Positions 41,723-50,269 of a stretch of 64,000 nt of DNA are shown one piece after another. The stretch is from WVYX01 sp039592335 (GTDB lineage Bacteria > Gemmatimonadota > Gemmatimonadetes > Gemmatimonadales > GWC2-71-9). A model generated the notes under the pieces. That model saw nothing but the letters and a program-made list of their open reading frames with translations. It searched no databases and was not told where the DNA came from. Position numbers and translations under genes: made by a program. Position 1 is the stretch's first letter, and each line of letters starts with the position of its first letter. The DNA is taken from positions 62,001 through 126,000 of the forward strand of contig JBDHBX010000009.1 of the NCBI GenBank assembly GCA_039592335.1. Reading direction: 5' to 3'.

Positions 41723-43321
41723 ATGCGGCGTATCTGGATGACACTGGTGGCCGTGGGGCTTGCGGCTGCCTCGCCCCTGGCGGCGCAGGAACGCGAGTCG
41801 ATCACACCGGGACCGGATCGCGCGCCCGGCGAGGGTGATGGCCCGTTCGAGCGGCTGATCATCCGGGGCGCGACGCTGATCGACGGTACGGGGGCTCCCG
41901 GACGCGGGCCAATGGACATCGTGATCCAGGGGAACCGGATCGTCGAGATCAAGAACCTTGGGGCGCCCGGTCGGGAAATCGATCCGGAGGGCCGTCCCCA
42001 GGACGCGACCCGGGAGATCGACGCGCACGGGATGTACGTCCTCCCCGGGCTCGTGGACCTGCACGCCCACACCGGCGGCAACTCGCAGGGCACCCCGGCC
42101 GAGTACGTCTACAAGCTGTGGATGGCCCACGGCGTGACCACGATCCGCGATCCGGGCTCGGGCAACGGTGTGGAGTGGACGCTGAACGAGCGTGGGCGCA
42201 GCGCGGCCAACGCCATCGTGGCGCCCCGTATCTTCGTGTACGTGCGGCCGGGAATGGGGTGGGACGAGGGTCCCATCAATTCGCCGGAAGCTGCGCGGGA
42301 CTGGGTGCGCTGGGCCGCCGACGAGGGGGTAGACGGTCTCAAGCTCGGCTCGTACGACCCGGCGATCATGGCGGCGCTGATCGACGAGGCGAAGCGCCGG
42401 GGGCTCGGCACCCAGGCGCATCTGGGACAGATGGGGGTGGCGCGCATGGACGTGCTGGACGCGGCCCGTCTCGGACTGGGCTCGATGGAGCACTGGTACG
42501 GCCTCCCCGAGGCGCTGTTCGCCGACCGCACGGTGCAGGCGTTCCCGTACGACTACAACTACAACAACGAGTACGACCGCTTCGGGCAGGCGGGCCGGCT
42601 ATGGAAGCAGGCGGCGCCCCGGGGCAGCGACACGTGGAACACGGTGATCGATGAGCTGATCGCGTTGGGCTTCGTGCTCGATCCCACGATGACCATCTAC
42701 GAGGCGAGCCGCGACGTGATGCGGGCCCGTGATGCCGCGTGGCACGACACCTACACGCTGCCCTCGCTATGGCAGTTCTACCAGCCCAGCCTCGAGAGTC
42801 ACGGCTCCTACTGGTTCGACTGGACCACCCAGGACGAGATCGAGTGGAAGCAGAACTTCCGTATCTGGATGGACTTCATCAACGACTACAAGAACCGGGG
42901 CGGGCGCGTATGCACCGGCTCGGACTCGGGGTTCATCTACAAGCTCTACGGCTTCGGTTACATCCGAGAGCTGGAGTTGCTCCAGGAAGCGGGGTTCCAT
43001 CCGCTGGAGGTGATCCGCTCGGCCACCTTGTGGGGTGCCGAGACCCTGCATGAACCCAAGGGGCAGTCCATCCAGTTCGGGGTCATCCGACCCGGGACGC
43101 TGGCCGACCTGATCGTGGTCGAGGAGAACCCGGTGCACAACCTGAAGGTGCTGTACGGCACCGGCACGCAGCGTTTGAATCACGAGACCGGCGCGGTCGA
43201 GCGCGTGGGTGGTGTGAAGTACACCATCAAGGACGGGATCGTGTACGATGCGAAGCAGCTGTTGGCGGACGTGGCCGCTATGGTCGAGCAGGCGAAGCGC
43301 GAGGCGACGGTCGCGCCGTAA
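41723..43321 (+). CDS. Exported amidohydrolase-superfamily protein
   Basis: The 532-aa protein has a signal peptide (1-22, ending AAQ) and the amidohydrolase metal motif DLHAHTGG (His114, His116), further His in GTQAHLGQ and GSMEHWYG, and Asp in CTGSDSG, followed by the typical ADLIVVEENP closing segment. It is related to imidazolonepropionase/prolidase-like periplasmic amidohydrolases; the substrate is unknown. ATG 41723 with upstream GGAGGA is preferred to the in-frame start 36 nt earlier. A terminator hairpin follows. Confidence 0.87.
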   Translation: MRRIWMTLVAVGLAAASPLAAQERESITPGPDRAPGEGDGPFERLIIRGATLIDGTGAPGRGPMDIVIQGNRIVEIKNLGAPGREIDPEGRPQDATREIDAHGMYVLPGLVDLHAHTGGNSQGTPAEYVYKLWMAHGVTTIRDPGSGNGVEWTLNERGRSAANAIVAPRIFVYVRPGMGWDEGPINSPEAARDWVRWAADEGVDGLKLGSYDPAIMAALIDEAKRRGLGTQAHLGQMGVARMDVLDAARLGLGSMEHWYGLPEALFADRTVQAFPYDYNYNNEYDRFGQAGRLWKQAAPRGSDTWNTVIDELIALGFVLDPTMTIYEASRDVMRARDAAWHDTYTLPSLWQFYQPSLESHGSYWFDWTTQDEIEWKQNFRIWMDFINDYKNRGGRVCTGSDSGFIYKLYGFGYIRELELLQEAGFHPLEVIRSATLWGAETLHEPKGQSIQFGVIRPGTLADLIVVEENPVHNLKVLYGTGTQRLNHETGAVERVGGVKYTIKDGIVYDAKQLLADVAAMVEQAKREATVAP

Positions 43322-43356
43322 ACGGGGCGGGCGCGAAGCAGCAGCGACAGTGAAGA

Positions 43357-43381
43357 GGGGAAAGGCGGCGCGCCTTTCCCC
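43357..43381. terminator. Bidirectional hairpin terminator
   Basis: A perfect 11-bp stem GGGGAAAGGCG/CGCCTTTCCCC encloses a GCG loop, followed by a T-rich tract. It lies between the stops of the amidohydrolase (plus) and the propeller lipoprotein (minus). Confidence 0.7.
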
Positions 43382-43400
43382 TTTCCCTTTTCCCCTGCCG

Positions 43401-44312
43401 TCAGCCGCTCAGCGGTACGATCAACACCTCGTTCGCCATGAACAGCGGGATCAAGAGGCGGTTCCGCGCGGCGTCGAGTCCGATGTCGGCCGGCGCCTCC
43501 AGGTCGGTGATCTCGGTCGTGTAGAGCCCACCGGGTCCCAGCCGGTACACGGCGCCCCCCGCCCAACTCGACATGAGGAAGGCCCCTGCGGGCGTCTTGA
43601 CCACGCCGTCGAGCTGCCCCGCGTCGGGGGCCGGAAGCCCGCTGATCGTGCCCTCCTCCCGCTGCACCAGGGTCACCCGGCCCGTCCCGAACGTCACGAA
43701 CATGATCCGGTCTCCGTCGACCAGAATGCCGTTGGGCCCTCCCAGGGCGTCGCCGCTCACCAGGACGGCGTGCTCGCCGGACGGATCGAACCGGTGTACC
43801 GCATCGCTGCCCGAGGGCTCGAACCCCTCGGGGCCGGCCCGGAACCCCGAATCGGTCACATAAACCGTGCCATCCGGCCCCACGGCCACGTCATTGAGGA
43901 ATGTGGCCCCGGTCACAGTCCAGGTGTCGATGGGCGAGCCAGAATTGCGGTCGAACAGGCGCACCGCGTCGATGTCGGCGACGAGCAGGGTATCGCCCTT
44001 GAAGCTCATGCCCTTGGGAGCGTGGAGCGTGACGCCGTCGGTAGCGCCGTCGATCCACTTGAGGTCGAGCAGGCTCCCGTCGGGGGCGAGCCGCGAGATG
44101 AACCCGTTGCCGTCCTTCCCGAGGGGGCTACCGTTGATGTTGGAGACGAGGTAGACGTCGGCCGCCGTATCGTGCAGTACCGACTCGGGCGTGCTGAGCC
44201 CGATATCGGCCACGCGAATGACCTCGTCCGACGTCTCCTGGCGCTCGTCAACCGCGCAGGCCCCGAGGGCCGCGGCGGCCGTAAGGGTGGTGAGGAAGCG
44301 GAGTGGCTGCAT
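43401..44312 (-). CDS. SMP-30/NHL-type beta-propeller lipoprotein
   Basis: The 303-aa protein begins with a lipoprotein signal ending LGAC (Cys19) and has propeller blades such as STPESVLHDTAADVYLVSNING, FLNDVAVGPDGTVYVTDSGF and GGPNGILVDGDRIMFV, as in gluconolactonase/SMP-30-like proteins. The catalytic metal site cannot be confirmed. ATG 44312 fits the lipobox; the longer frame to 44618 overlaps the divergent gene. Confidence 0.78.
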   Translation of the reverse strand: MQPLRFLTTLTAAAALGACAVDERQETSDEVIRVADIGLSTPESVLHDTAADVYLVSNINGSPLGKDGNGFISRLAPDGSLLDLKWIDGATDGVTLHAPKGMSFKGDTLLVADIDAVRLFDRNSGSPIDTWTVTGATFLNDVAVGPDGTVYVTDSGFRAGPEGFEPSGSDAVHRFDPSGEHAVLVSGDALGGPNGILVDGDRIMFVTFGTGRVTLVQREEGTISGLPAPDAGQLDGVVKTPAGAFLMSSWAGGAVYRLGPGGLYTTEITDLEAPADIGLDAARNRLLIPLFMANEVLIVPLSG

Positions 44313-44348
44313 GCGCTGCCTGCCTGTTGTTTTGGCGTGGAGGCGCGC

Positions 44349-44377
44349 AAGATAGTGGGGGAGAGTGGAGCGAGCAA
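44349..44377 (-). promoter_or_regulatory. Putative promoter of the propeller lipoprotein gene
   Basis: On the minus strand TTGCTC and TATCTT are 17 nt apart, 36 nt before the ATG. Confidence 0.4.
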
Positions 44378-44397
44378 CAATCTGACCGGAGGTCGAG

Positions 44398-44799
44398 ATG
44401 GTGACGATCCGACGAGCACTCGCAGTGTCACTGTTCGCGCTGGTTGTCGCAGGCCTCGTCGCGCCCGTTGCTGCCCAGGAGGAGGGGGTCACGGTGGAAG
44501 CGGTGATCGCCCGGGACGTGATGGACCGGGAGCCGGTGGACGCCGGCTCCGCCTTCACGGCTGACGTGGAGCGGCTGTTCTGCTGGATGAAGGTCGAGGG
44601 CGCCGAGGCCGGTACCATGCTCGAGCACGTGTGGAAGTTCGCCAGCTACGAGTGGGTGGTTCCTCTCGAGATCGGGGCCACGCACTGGCGCACCTTCTCC
44701 AACAAGCGGATCCTGCCCGAGTGGACGGGGGAGTGGACGGTGGAGATCCGTGACCAGATGGGAAATGTGTTGGAGACCGTGACGTTTACGGTGCAGTAG
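44398..44799 (+). CDS. Secreted DUF2914-like protein
   Basis: The 133-aa protein has a signal peptide (1-27) and a compact beta domain with VERLFCWMKVEGAEAGTMLEHVW and EWTGEWTVEIRDQMGNVL, features of DUF2914 proteins of unknown function. GGAGG precedes the ATG. A strong hairpin follows. Confidence 0.75.
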   Translation: MVTIRRALAVSLFALVVAGLVAPVAAQEEGVTVEAVIARDVMDREPVDAGSAFTADVERLFCWMKVEGAEAGTMLEHVWKFASYEWVVPLEIGATHWRTFSNKRILPEWTGEWTVEIRDQMGNVLETVTFTVQ

Positions 44800-44819
44800 C
44801 GACCGGGAACGCGGAGGGG

Positions 44820-44861
44820 GAACGGGGAACGGTACTTCAGCGGTCGTACCGTTCCCCGTTC
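44820..44861. terminator. Strong bidirectional hairpin terminator
   Basis: A perfect 16-bp stem (44820-44835 with 44846-44861) and 10-nt loop lie between the DUF2914-like gene and the convergent Yip1-like gene. Confidence 0.7.
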
Positions 44862-44902
44862 TCTGTTCTCCGACCCCCAGGGGTAGGGAGGTGGTGAGGT
44901 GG

Positions 44903-45637
44903 CTACCCGCCCAACCCGCTGAAGAATGTCGACATCGCGGCGAAGCCCAGGTTCACGACTACCCACAGTCCGCCGACCACCGCCAGCGGTCCACCGATCC
45001 CCTTGGCGCCGATGCGGATCTGATTGCCCAGAGCCAGCAGGTAGATATTCCATGCCCCGAACATCCCGAACTGGTTCGCCAGATTATAGACAAACGACGA
45101 GGAGTCCTCCTCGAACAGGAACCCCAGGGTAAGCTGCAGATCCTCCATCCCGAATATCGCCAGCACGACCAGGAGCACGGCCCCCAGCAACTGCGGCACG
45201 TAGGCATGGGTCGCGATCGCGAACTCGTCTTTGAACTTCAGCGCCTCCGCGGTCTGGGCGCCGAAGATCAACATGAGCACGGCGGCCACGACGGCCAGGG
45301 CGATGAGGCCGAAGAGCGAGCCGAGCGCGAAGATGAGCGCGCGGCTGGTCATGCCCGCGGCCCCCTCGACTTGCTCGTGCAACCGGGCGCGGCCTTCCTC
45401 GTCCAGATTGGGGTTTCGCTCCTCGATCGCTTCGATCCGGCGCTGCGCCTGACTCTCGAGGGTGGACGCCGGCGTGGCGATCCCCACGAATCCAGCCGTG
45501 ATGATGAGCATGATGATGGGGATGAGCACCTGGGGGCGCCCCGCGAGCTGACGGAACACCTCCGCCGGCTCGTCGATGACGCGCAGGGCCAGCTTCCAGG
45601 CCGGCCAAGTCTGGTCGGTTGGAATCGTGTTGGTCAC
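44903..45637 (-). CDS. YIP1-domain membrane protein
   Basis: The 244-aa protein has a short cytoplasmic N-terminus and five to six membrane helices arranged as in bacterial Yip1-domain proteins (PAWKLALRVIDEPAEVFRQLAGRPQVLIPI). Function unknown. GTG 45637 is preceded by GGAGGG. It is the last gene of the dcd operon. Confidence 0.75.
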   Translation of the reverse strand: MTNTIPTDQTWPAWKLALRVIDEPAEVFRQLAGRPQVLIPIIMLIITAGFVGIATPASTLESQAQRRIEAIEERNPNLDEEGRARLHEQVEGAAGMTSRALIFALGSLFGLIALAVVAAVLMLIFGAQTAEALKFKDEFAIATHAYVPQLLGAVLLVVLAIFGMEDLQLTLGFLFEEDSSSFVYNLANQFGMFGAWNIYLLALGNQIRIGAKGIGGPLAVVGGLWVVVNLGFAAMSTFFSGLGG

Positions 45638-45650
45638 GGGCAGACCCTCC

Positions 45651-46595
45651 CTAGCAGGCGATCTCCTCGGCGTAGGGCCCGAGGATCGCACGGTTTACGA
45701 TGCGTATTCGGGTGACGACCCAGTCGGGTGCGGTGTCGCCCCGTCCGGCGACGGCATAGCGCTGGCCGTCCTCCAGCAGCAGGCCCACGGTCCTCGGCTG
45801 GAGGTCCACCAGCACATCGAAGCAGCCGTTGGGAGGGCGCACCTCCGCCCGGAGCACTCGCAGCGGCCGCTCGTCGAGTGATGGGTACACGGTGAACCCA
45901 CGCACCACACTCGGCGCGGCCTGCACGCGACCCGTCGTGTCCTGCGGCGTGCCGAGCAGCGCCAGGGTGCCGGCGGCGTTGCGCTCCGGCATCCCGACCT
46001 GGAGGCCGTGCCAGCTGCGGTTGGGGACCGCGATGGTCACGGCGTAAACGATCTCGTTCAGGGCATCGACCACGATGTCGTCGCCGTAGGAGTACCGGGC
46101 CAGGCTCGCGTCCTCGGGTGCCGGATGCGGTGACTGCACCCCAAGGAGCCCGAAGACCATGCTGATGGGGGCATCGGTCTCGATGGGGAGGGGCCGCACG
46201 TCTCCGCTCACCGCCGGCGGGTCGGGTTGCGCCACGAAATTCGGCCGGGTCCACCAGAACAGGGCGGCTGCCAGCCCGACGACCACTACGGCCCCGACGG
46301 CGAGGGCCCTGCGCTCGCGCAGGATGTCCAGCACACCTGCCGGGGCCTCTTCGAAGATCGGGGCCGCTTCCTCGGCCGCGGGCGCCTCGGTCTCCGGCGG
46401 AGGTAGCGCCTCCTCGACGGGCGGCGTGGGCGCGACGGCCTCAGCGGCGCGGCGCGCCGTCCGCGACATGCGGGCCAGCTCCCGCATGATACTGGACTCC
46501 TCCGTGCCCTCCTTCTCCGCGGCGCACGCCGGGCAGCCACGAGGGTTCTCCTCGTTGTAGGGGATCTTGTGAATCGGGCAGCGAATGAGAGCCAT
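45651..46595 (-). CDS. Zinc-ribbon, single-pass membrane protein, unrecognised
   Basis: The 314-aa protein starts with a possible zinc site (CPIH at 6-9 and CPAC at 21-24), followed by an acidic Pro/Ala-rich linker, one transmembrane helix (about 97-113) and an extracytoplasmic domain of about 200 residues with no recognised family. It begins 6 nt after dcd, in the same operon. Confidence 0.65.
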   Translation of the reverse strand: MALIRCPIHKIPYNEENPRGCPACAAEKEGTEESSIMRELARMSRTARRAAEAVAPTPPVEEALPPPETEAPAAEEAAPIFEEAPAGVLDILRERRALAVGAVVVVGLAAALFWWTRPNFVAQPDPPAVSGDVRPLPIETDAPISMVFGLLGVQSPHPAPEDASLARYSYGDDIVVDALNEIVYAVTIAVPNRSWHGLQVGMPERNAAGTLALLGTPQDTTGRVQAAPSVVRGFTVYPSLDERPLRVLRAEVRPPNGCFDVLVDLQPRTVGLLLEDGQRYAVAGRGDTAPDWVVTRIRIVNRAILGPYAEEIAC

Positions 46596-46601
46596 GGCGG
46601 A

Positions 46602-47162
46602 TCAGATCTTGGGGAGTGTCACTCCACGCTGGGCCTGGTACTTGCCCTTCCGGTCACCGTAGGACACCTGGCACACGTCGTCGTCGTCCGCCTCGAAGAA
46701 CAGGACCTGGGCGATCCCCTCGTTGGCGTAGATCTTCGCCGGCAGCGGGGTCGTGTTCGAGATCTCCAGCGTTACGTGTCCCTCCCACTCGGGCTCGAAC
46801 GGCGTCACGTTGGTGATGATGCCGCAGCGCGCGTAGGTGCTCTTGCCGACGCAGATGGTGAGTACGGTGCGCGGGATGCGGAAGTACTCCACCGACCGCG
46901 CGAGGGCGAACGAGTTGGGCGGGATGATGCAGACATCGCCTTCCCACTCCACGAAGGATCGGGAGTCGAACGCCTTCGGGTCCACCACGGGCGAATGTAC
47001 GTTCGTAAAGATGTGGAATTCCGGCCCGACGCGCATGTCATAGCCGTACGACGAGACGCCGAAGCTGATGGCGCCCTGCCGCACCTGCGATTCGGCAAAC
47101 GGCTCGATCATGTTGTGTTCCTTCGCCATGCGGCGGATCCAGCGATCGGACTTGATCGACAT
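46602..47162 (-). CDS. dcd: dCTP deaminase
   Basis: The 186-aa enzyme deaminates dCTP to dUTP for dTMP synthesis. SSYGYDMRVG, GKSTYARCGI and the catalytic LEISNTTPLPAKIYANEGIAQ region are present. The length is that of single-function Dcd. ATG 47162 matches the family N-terminus (MSIKSDRWI). It is the first gene of a three-gene operon and is divergent from nuoA. Confidence 0.95.
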   Translation of the reverse strand: MSIKSDRWIRRMAKEHNMIEPFAESQVRQGAISFGVSSYGYDMRVGPEFHIFTNVHSPVVDPKAFDSRSFVEWEGDVCIIPPNSFALARSVEYFRIPRTVLTICVGKSTYARCGIITNVTPFEPEWEGHVTLEISNTTPLPAKIYANEGIAQVLFFEADDDDVCQVSYGDRKGKYQAQRGVTLPKI

Positions 47163-47229
47163 GAACCTTCCTTCCGGGGTTGCGTGGTGACGGGGGTGGA
47201 CCACCGGCGCCGGCCGGGGCGCGCCCAAA

Positions 47230-47258
47230 AAGATACGTAAGGTGCGCCCGGACGCCAG
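47230..47258 (-). promoter_or_regulatory. Putative dcd promoter
   Basis: On the minus strand CTGGCG and TATCTT are 17 nt apart, giving a leader of roughly 60 nt. Confidence 0.35.
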
Positions 47259-47269
47259 TTTAGGGTTGC

Positions 47270-47299
47270 TTGACACTGGTTTGTTACCATGGGTAACTT
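47270..47299 (+). promoter_or_regulatory. Putative nuo operon promoter
   Basis: A consensus TTGACA (47270-47275) is followed after 18 nt by TAACTT (47294-47299). The -10 box lies within an inverted repeat (47283-47297). Confidence 0.5.
47283..47297. promoter_or_regulatory. Inverted repeat overlapping the nuo -10 box
   Basis: GTTACC-ATG-GGTAAC is a perfect 6-bp inverted repeat lying in the spacer and -10 element, a likely operator position for a repressor. Confidence 0.4.
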
Positions 47300-47319
47300 G
47301 CAGCCCGTTATCCGACAAA

Positions 47320-47336
47320 CGTGAACGTGTTTCACG
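47320..47336. promoter_or_regulatory. Inverted repeat in the nuo leader
   Basis: CGTGAA-CGTGT-TTCACG is a perfect 6-bp inverted repeat 14 nt before the nuoA start. The GTGAA/TTCAC half-sites resemble the Rex redox repressor site, but the spacer is 5 nt rather than 4. Confidence 0.4.
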
Positions 47337-47349
47337 AGCGTATAGATCG

Positions 47350-47706
47350 GTGCTTCAGGAATACATTCCGCTGTTTCTGCTGATCGTCTTCGTCGTCGTC
47401 ACGGCCGCCGGCATCATCGTCCTGTCGCACCTCTATCCGCGTGCTCGCCCGACCCCCGTCAAGCTCACGCCCTATGAATCGGGGATGCCCCCGCTGGGCG
47501 GCGTGCGCGACCGATTCAGCGTCAAGTTCTACCTCGTGGCGATGTTGTTCATCGTGTTCGACATCGAGACGGTGTTCATGATCCCCTGGAGCGTGGCGTT
47601 CCGGCAACTGGGGCTCTTCGGGCTCATCGAGATGCTCATCTTCGTAGTGATCCTCTTCGTCGGCTACATCTACGCATGGAAGCGCGGGGCGCTCGAATGG
47701 CATTGA
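47350..47706 (+). CDS. nuoA: NADH-quinone oxidoreductase subunit A
   Basis: The 118-aa, three-helix membrane subunit of complex I has the conserved PYESGMPPLGGVRDRFSVKFYLVAMLFIVFDIETVF. GTG 47350 gives the family N-terminus; there is no clear Shine-Dalgarno. It opens the nuoA-N operon and overlaps nuoB by 10 nt. Confidence 0.95.
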   Translation: MLQEYIPLFLLIVFVVVTAAGIIVLSHLYPRARPTPVKLTPYESGMPPLGGVRDRFSVKFYLVAMLFIVFDIETVFMIPWSVAFRQLGLFGLIEMLIFVVILFVGYIYAWKRGALEWH

Positions 47707-48320
47707 CCGACCAGGCGGCCGGAGGGACGGGCTCCACGATCGTGTCCCAGGTGTCGCCCAACTGGGTGACGACCCGGCTGGACTTCCTCATCAATTGGGC
47801 CCGGTCGAACAGTCTCTGGCCGATGCCGTTCGGCACCGCCTGTTGCGCCATCGAGTTCATGGCTACGGCGGCGAGCCGGTTCGACATCGCGCGCTTCGGC
47901 ATGGAGCGCCTGGGCTACACCCCGCGGCAGGCCGACGTGCTGCTGTGCGCCGGGCGGCTCCCCTTCAAGCTGGCCCCGGTGATCCGCCGGATCTACGACC
48001 AGATGCCGCAGCCCAAGTGGGTCATCTCCATGGGGGCCTGCGCGTCCTCGGGCGGGATCTTCGATACCTACGCGATGGTGCAGGGCATCGATACGGTGGT
48101 CCCGGTGGACGTCTACGTCCCGGGTTGTCCGCCTCGGCCAGAGGGACTGCTCTACGGCATCCTCATGCTCCACAAGAAGATCAAGGGCGAGACGCTGGCC
48201 GACCCCGCGATTCGGGTGGAGCGGCCCCTGGAGCCCGGCGGCCTGCGCATTCCGCCCGGGCTCGTTGACGAGCTGTCGGAGCCGTTCGGCAACTCGGTCC
48301 ATCAGACACGCTCTGCGTAG
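47697..48320 (+). CDS. nuoB: NADH-quinone oxidoreductase subunit B
   Basis: The 207-aa subunit carries the N2 Fe-S cluster that reduces quinone. Cluster cysteines are visible in GTACCAIEFM, GACASSGG and PGCPPRPE. ATG 47697 overlaps nuoA; an upstream in-frame start would add residues not found in the family. Confidence 0.96.
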   Translation: MALTDQAAGGTGSTIVSQVSPNWVTTRLDFLINWARSNSLWPMPFGTACCAIEFMATAASRFDIARFGMERLGYTPRQADVLLCAGRLPFKLAPVIRRIYDQMPQPKWVISMGACASSGGIFDTYAMVQGIDTVVPVDVYVPGCPPRPEGLLYGILMLHKKIKGETLADPAIRVERPLEPGGLRIPPGLVDELSEPFGNSVHQTRSA

Positions 48321-48327
48321 CGGTCCA

Positions 48328-48963
48328 GTGAATCCCTCAGTCGAGTCTCTCAGACGCGCCTTCGGTGACCAGATCGGGCGCGCCACCGTTTCCTGCGGCA
48401 CGACCATCGTGTACGTCGCTGCCCGGGCGGTGCGCGAGGTGCTGCAGTGGCTGAAGGGCACGCCGGGCGAGGACTACAACTACCTGGTCGACGTCACGGC
48501 GGTCGAGTATCGCGATCTGGAGCGGCCGCTCGAGGTGGTCTACGAGTTGCGGTCGCTCGAGCGCAAGACGGATCTGCGGGTCAAGGTCGAGCTGCCCAAG
48601 GACCAGGCGCTGGAGGTCGAGTCGGTCGTGCCGATCTGGCGGGCGGCGGATTGGCTGGAGCGGGAGGTGTTCGACATGTTCGGCGTCGCCTTCCGCGAGC
48701 ACCCTGACCTCAGACGCCTACTCATGTGGGAGACGTACTCGGAGGGTTACCCGCTGCGGAAGGACTTCCCGCTGCGGGGCCGCTTCTCCCGATCGGAGCA
48801 GGTACGCCGGGCGCTGCACGCCAATCCCGAAGCGCACTACTCCAAGGAGGAGCTCTCCATCGCCGAGGCGTTCAACGACCTGCCGATGGACATGCGCGAG
48901 CGGCTCGAGCGGGGAGAGCGGGCACACATACCCGAGTTGCCCGGGAGCGAGGACGATGGGTGA
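48328..48963 (+). CDS. nuoC: NADH-quinone oxidoreductase subunit C
   Basis: The 211-aa 30-kDa-type subunit is separate from NuoD. ADWLEREVFDMFGV and LLMWETYSEGYPLRKDFPL are the family signatures. GTG 48328 is preferred over a longer frame overlapping nuoB. It overlaps nuoD by 8 nt. Confidence 0.95.
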   Translation: MNPSVESLRRAFGDQIGRATVSCGTTIVYVAARAVREVLQWLKGTPGEDYNYLVDVTAVEYRDLERPLEVVYELRSLERKTDLRVKVELPKDQALEVESVVPIWRAADWLEREVFDMFGVAFREHPDLRRLLMWETYSEGYPLRKDFPLRGRFSRSEQVRRALHANPEAHYSKEELSIAEAFNDLPMDMRERLERGERAHIPELPGSEDDG

Positions 48964-50245
48964 GAAGCGGGTAGTGGAGCTCGATCTCGCGACCAGTGGG
49001 GTCGACGCCCTGGGGCGGCCGACCCGCGTGCCGCTGGGCGTCGCCGAGCCGGACGCGGGGGAGGTCGAGCCCGATCTCGCCGGCGATCACCTGCTGCTCA
49101 ACATCGGTCCACAGCATCCCGCGACGCACGGGGTGCTGCGCCTCGTGGTGCAGCTCGACGGTGAGGTGGTAGTGCGGGTGATCCCGCACATTGGCTACCT
49201 GCACTCGGGCTTCGAGAAGCTCGGCGAGTACCGCCACTACAATCAGATCATTCCCCTCACCGATCGCACGGATTACCTGGCCCCCATGGCCAACAACGTC
49301 GGCCTGGCCCTGGCCGCCGAGCAGCTCATGGGGATCGAGATCACCGAGCGGTGCAAGGTGCTGCGGGTGATCGCGTGCGAGATCAGCCGCATCATCTCGC
49401 ACATCGTGTGGCTGGGGACCACGGCGGTCGACATCGGGGCGTTCACACCGTTCCTGTGGACGTTCCAGGAGCGGGAGAAGTTCTACGACCTGCAGGAGGA
49501 GTGGACCGGCGCCCGGCTCACGACCAGCCTGACCCGCGTTGGCGGGATGATGGCGGACATCCCCGACGGGTTCGAGGAGGGGGTGCGGAGCTGCTGCCGC
49601 ACGCTGCTTGCCTCGTTGGACGAGGTCGACCGGCTCCTCACCCGCAATGCGATCTGGTGCGCGCGGACGCAGGACATCGGCGTGTTGAGCGCGGAGGACG
49701 CGATCAACTACGGCATGTCCGGCCCCATGCTGCGGGCGAGCGGGGTCGCCTACGATGTGCGGAAGGACCGTCCGTACCTCGATTACGAGACCTACGACTT
49801 CGACGTCCCGGTCGGCGAGGTTGGCGACGTCTACGACCGCTATCTCGTGCGCATGGAAGAGATGCGGCAGTCGGTGCGCATCCTGGAGCAGGCCCTGAAA
49901 CGGCTGCCCGATGGACCGCTCAACGCGGACGACCCGCGTGTCATCCTGCCGCCCAAGAGCGCGGCGATGACCGACATGGAGTCCATGATCTTCCACTTCA
50001 AGCAGGTCATGGAGGGTGTGCGGGCACCCGTGGGGGAGACCTACTTCCCGATCGAGAACGGCAAGGGCGAGCTGGGCTACTACTTCGTGTCGGACGGCAC
50101 CGCCAAGCCCGTGCGCTGGCGGATCCGTCCGCCGTCGCTCATCAATCTGGCGGCGCTGCCCAAGATGGCCGAGGGGCACCTGATCGCGGACCTGATCGTG
50201 ATCAACGCCAGTGTGGACATTGTCATGGGGGAGATCGACCGCTAG
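48956..50245 (+). CDS. nuoD: NADH-quinone oxidoreductase subunit D
   Basis: The 429-aa 49-kDa-type subunit forms the quinone site with NuoB. NIGPQHPATHGVLRLVV, HIGYLHSGFEKL and the C-terminal DIVMGEIDR are conserved. The Tyr and His of the quinone site are within HIGYLH-type and PATHG motifs. Confidence 0.97.
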   Translation: MGEKRVVELDLATSGVDALGRPTRVPLGVAEPDAGEVEPDLAGDHLLLNIGPQHPATHGVLRLVVQLDGEVVVRVIPHIGYLHSGFEKLGEYRHYNQIIPLTDRTDYLAPMANNVGLALAAEQLMGIEITERCKVLRVIACEISRIISHIVWLGTTAVDIGAFTPFLWTFQEREKFYDLQEEWTGARLTTSLTRVGGMMADIPDGFEEGVRSCCRTLLASLDEVDRLLTRNAIWCARTQDIGVLSAEDAINYGMSGPMLRASGVAYDVRKDRPYLDYETYDFDVPVGEVGDVYDRYLVRMEEMRQSVRILEQALKRLPDGPLNADDPRVILPPKSAAMTDMESMIFHFKQVMEGVRAPVGETYFPIENGKGELGYYFVSDGTAKPVRWRIRPPSLINLAALPKMAEGHLIADLIVINASVDIVMGEIDR

Positions 50246-50269
50246 GCGGCGGGGACACTGACGAGACGC

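Larger units (their letters stand above)
47163..47349. other. Divergent dcd-nuoA regulatory region
   Basis: No gene is seen in these 187 nt. Back-to-back promoters for dcd and nuoA and two inverted repeats on the nuoA side are described separately. Confidence 0.5.

Noticed and set aside
47320..47336. True Rex or CRP/FNR operator
   Set aside because: The half-sites fit Rex but the spacing is one nt too long, and CRP/FNR half-sites do not match, so it is listed only as an inverted repeat.
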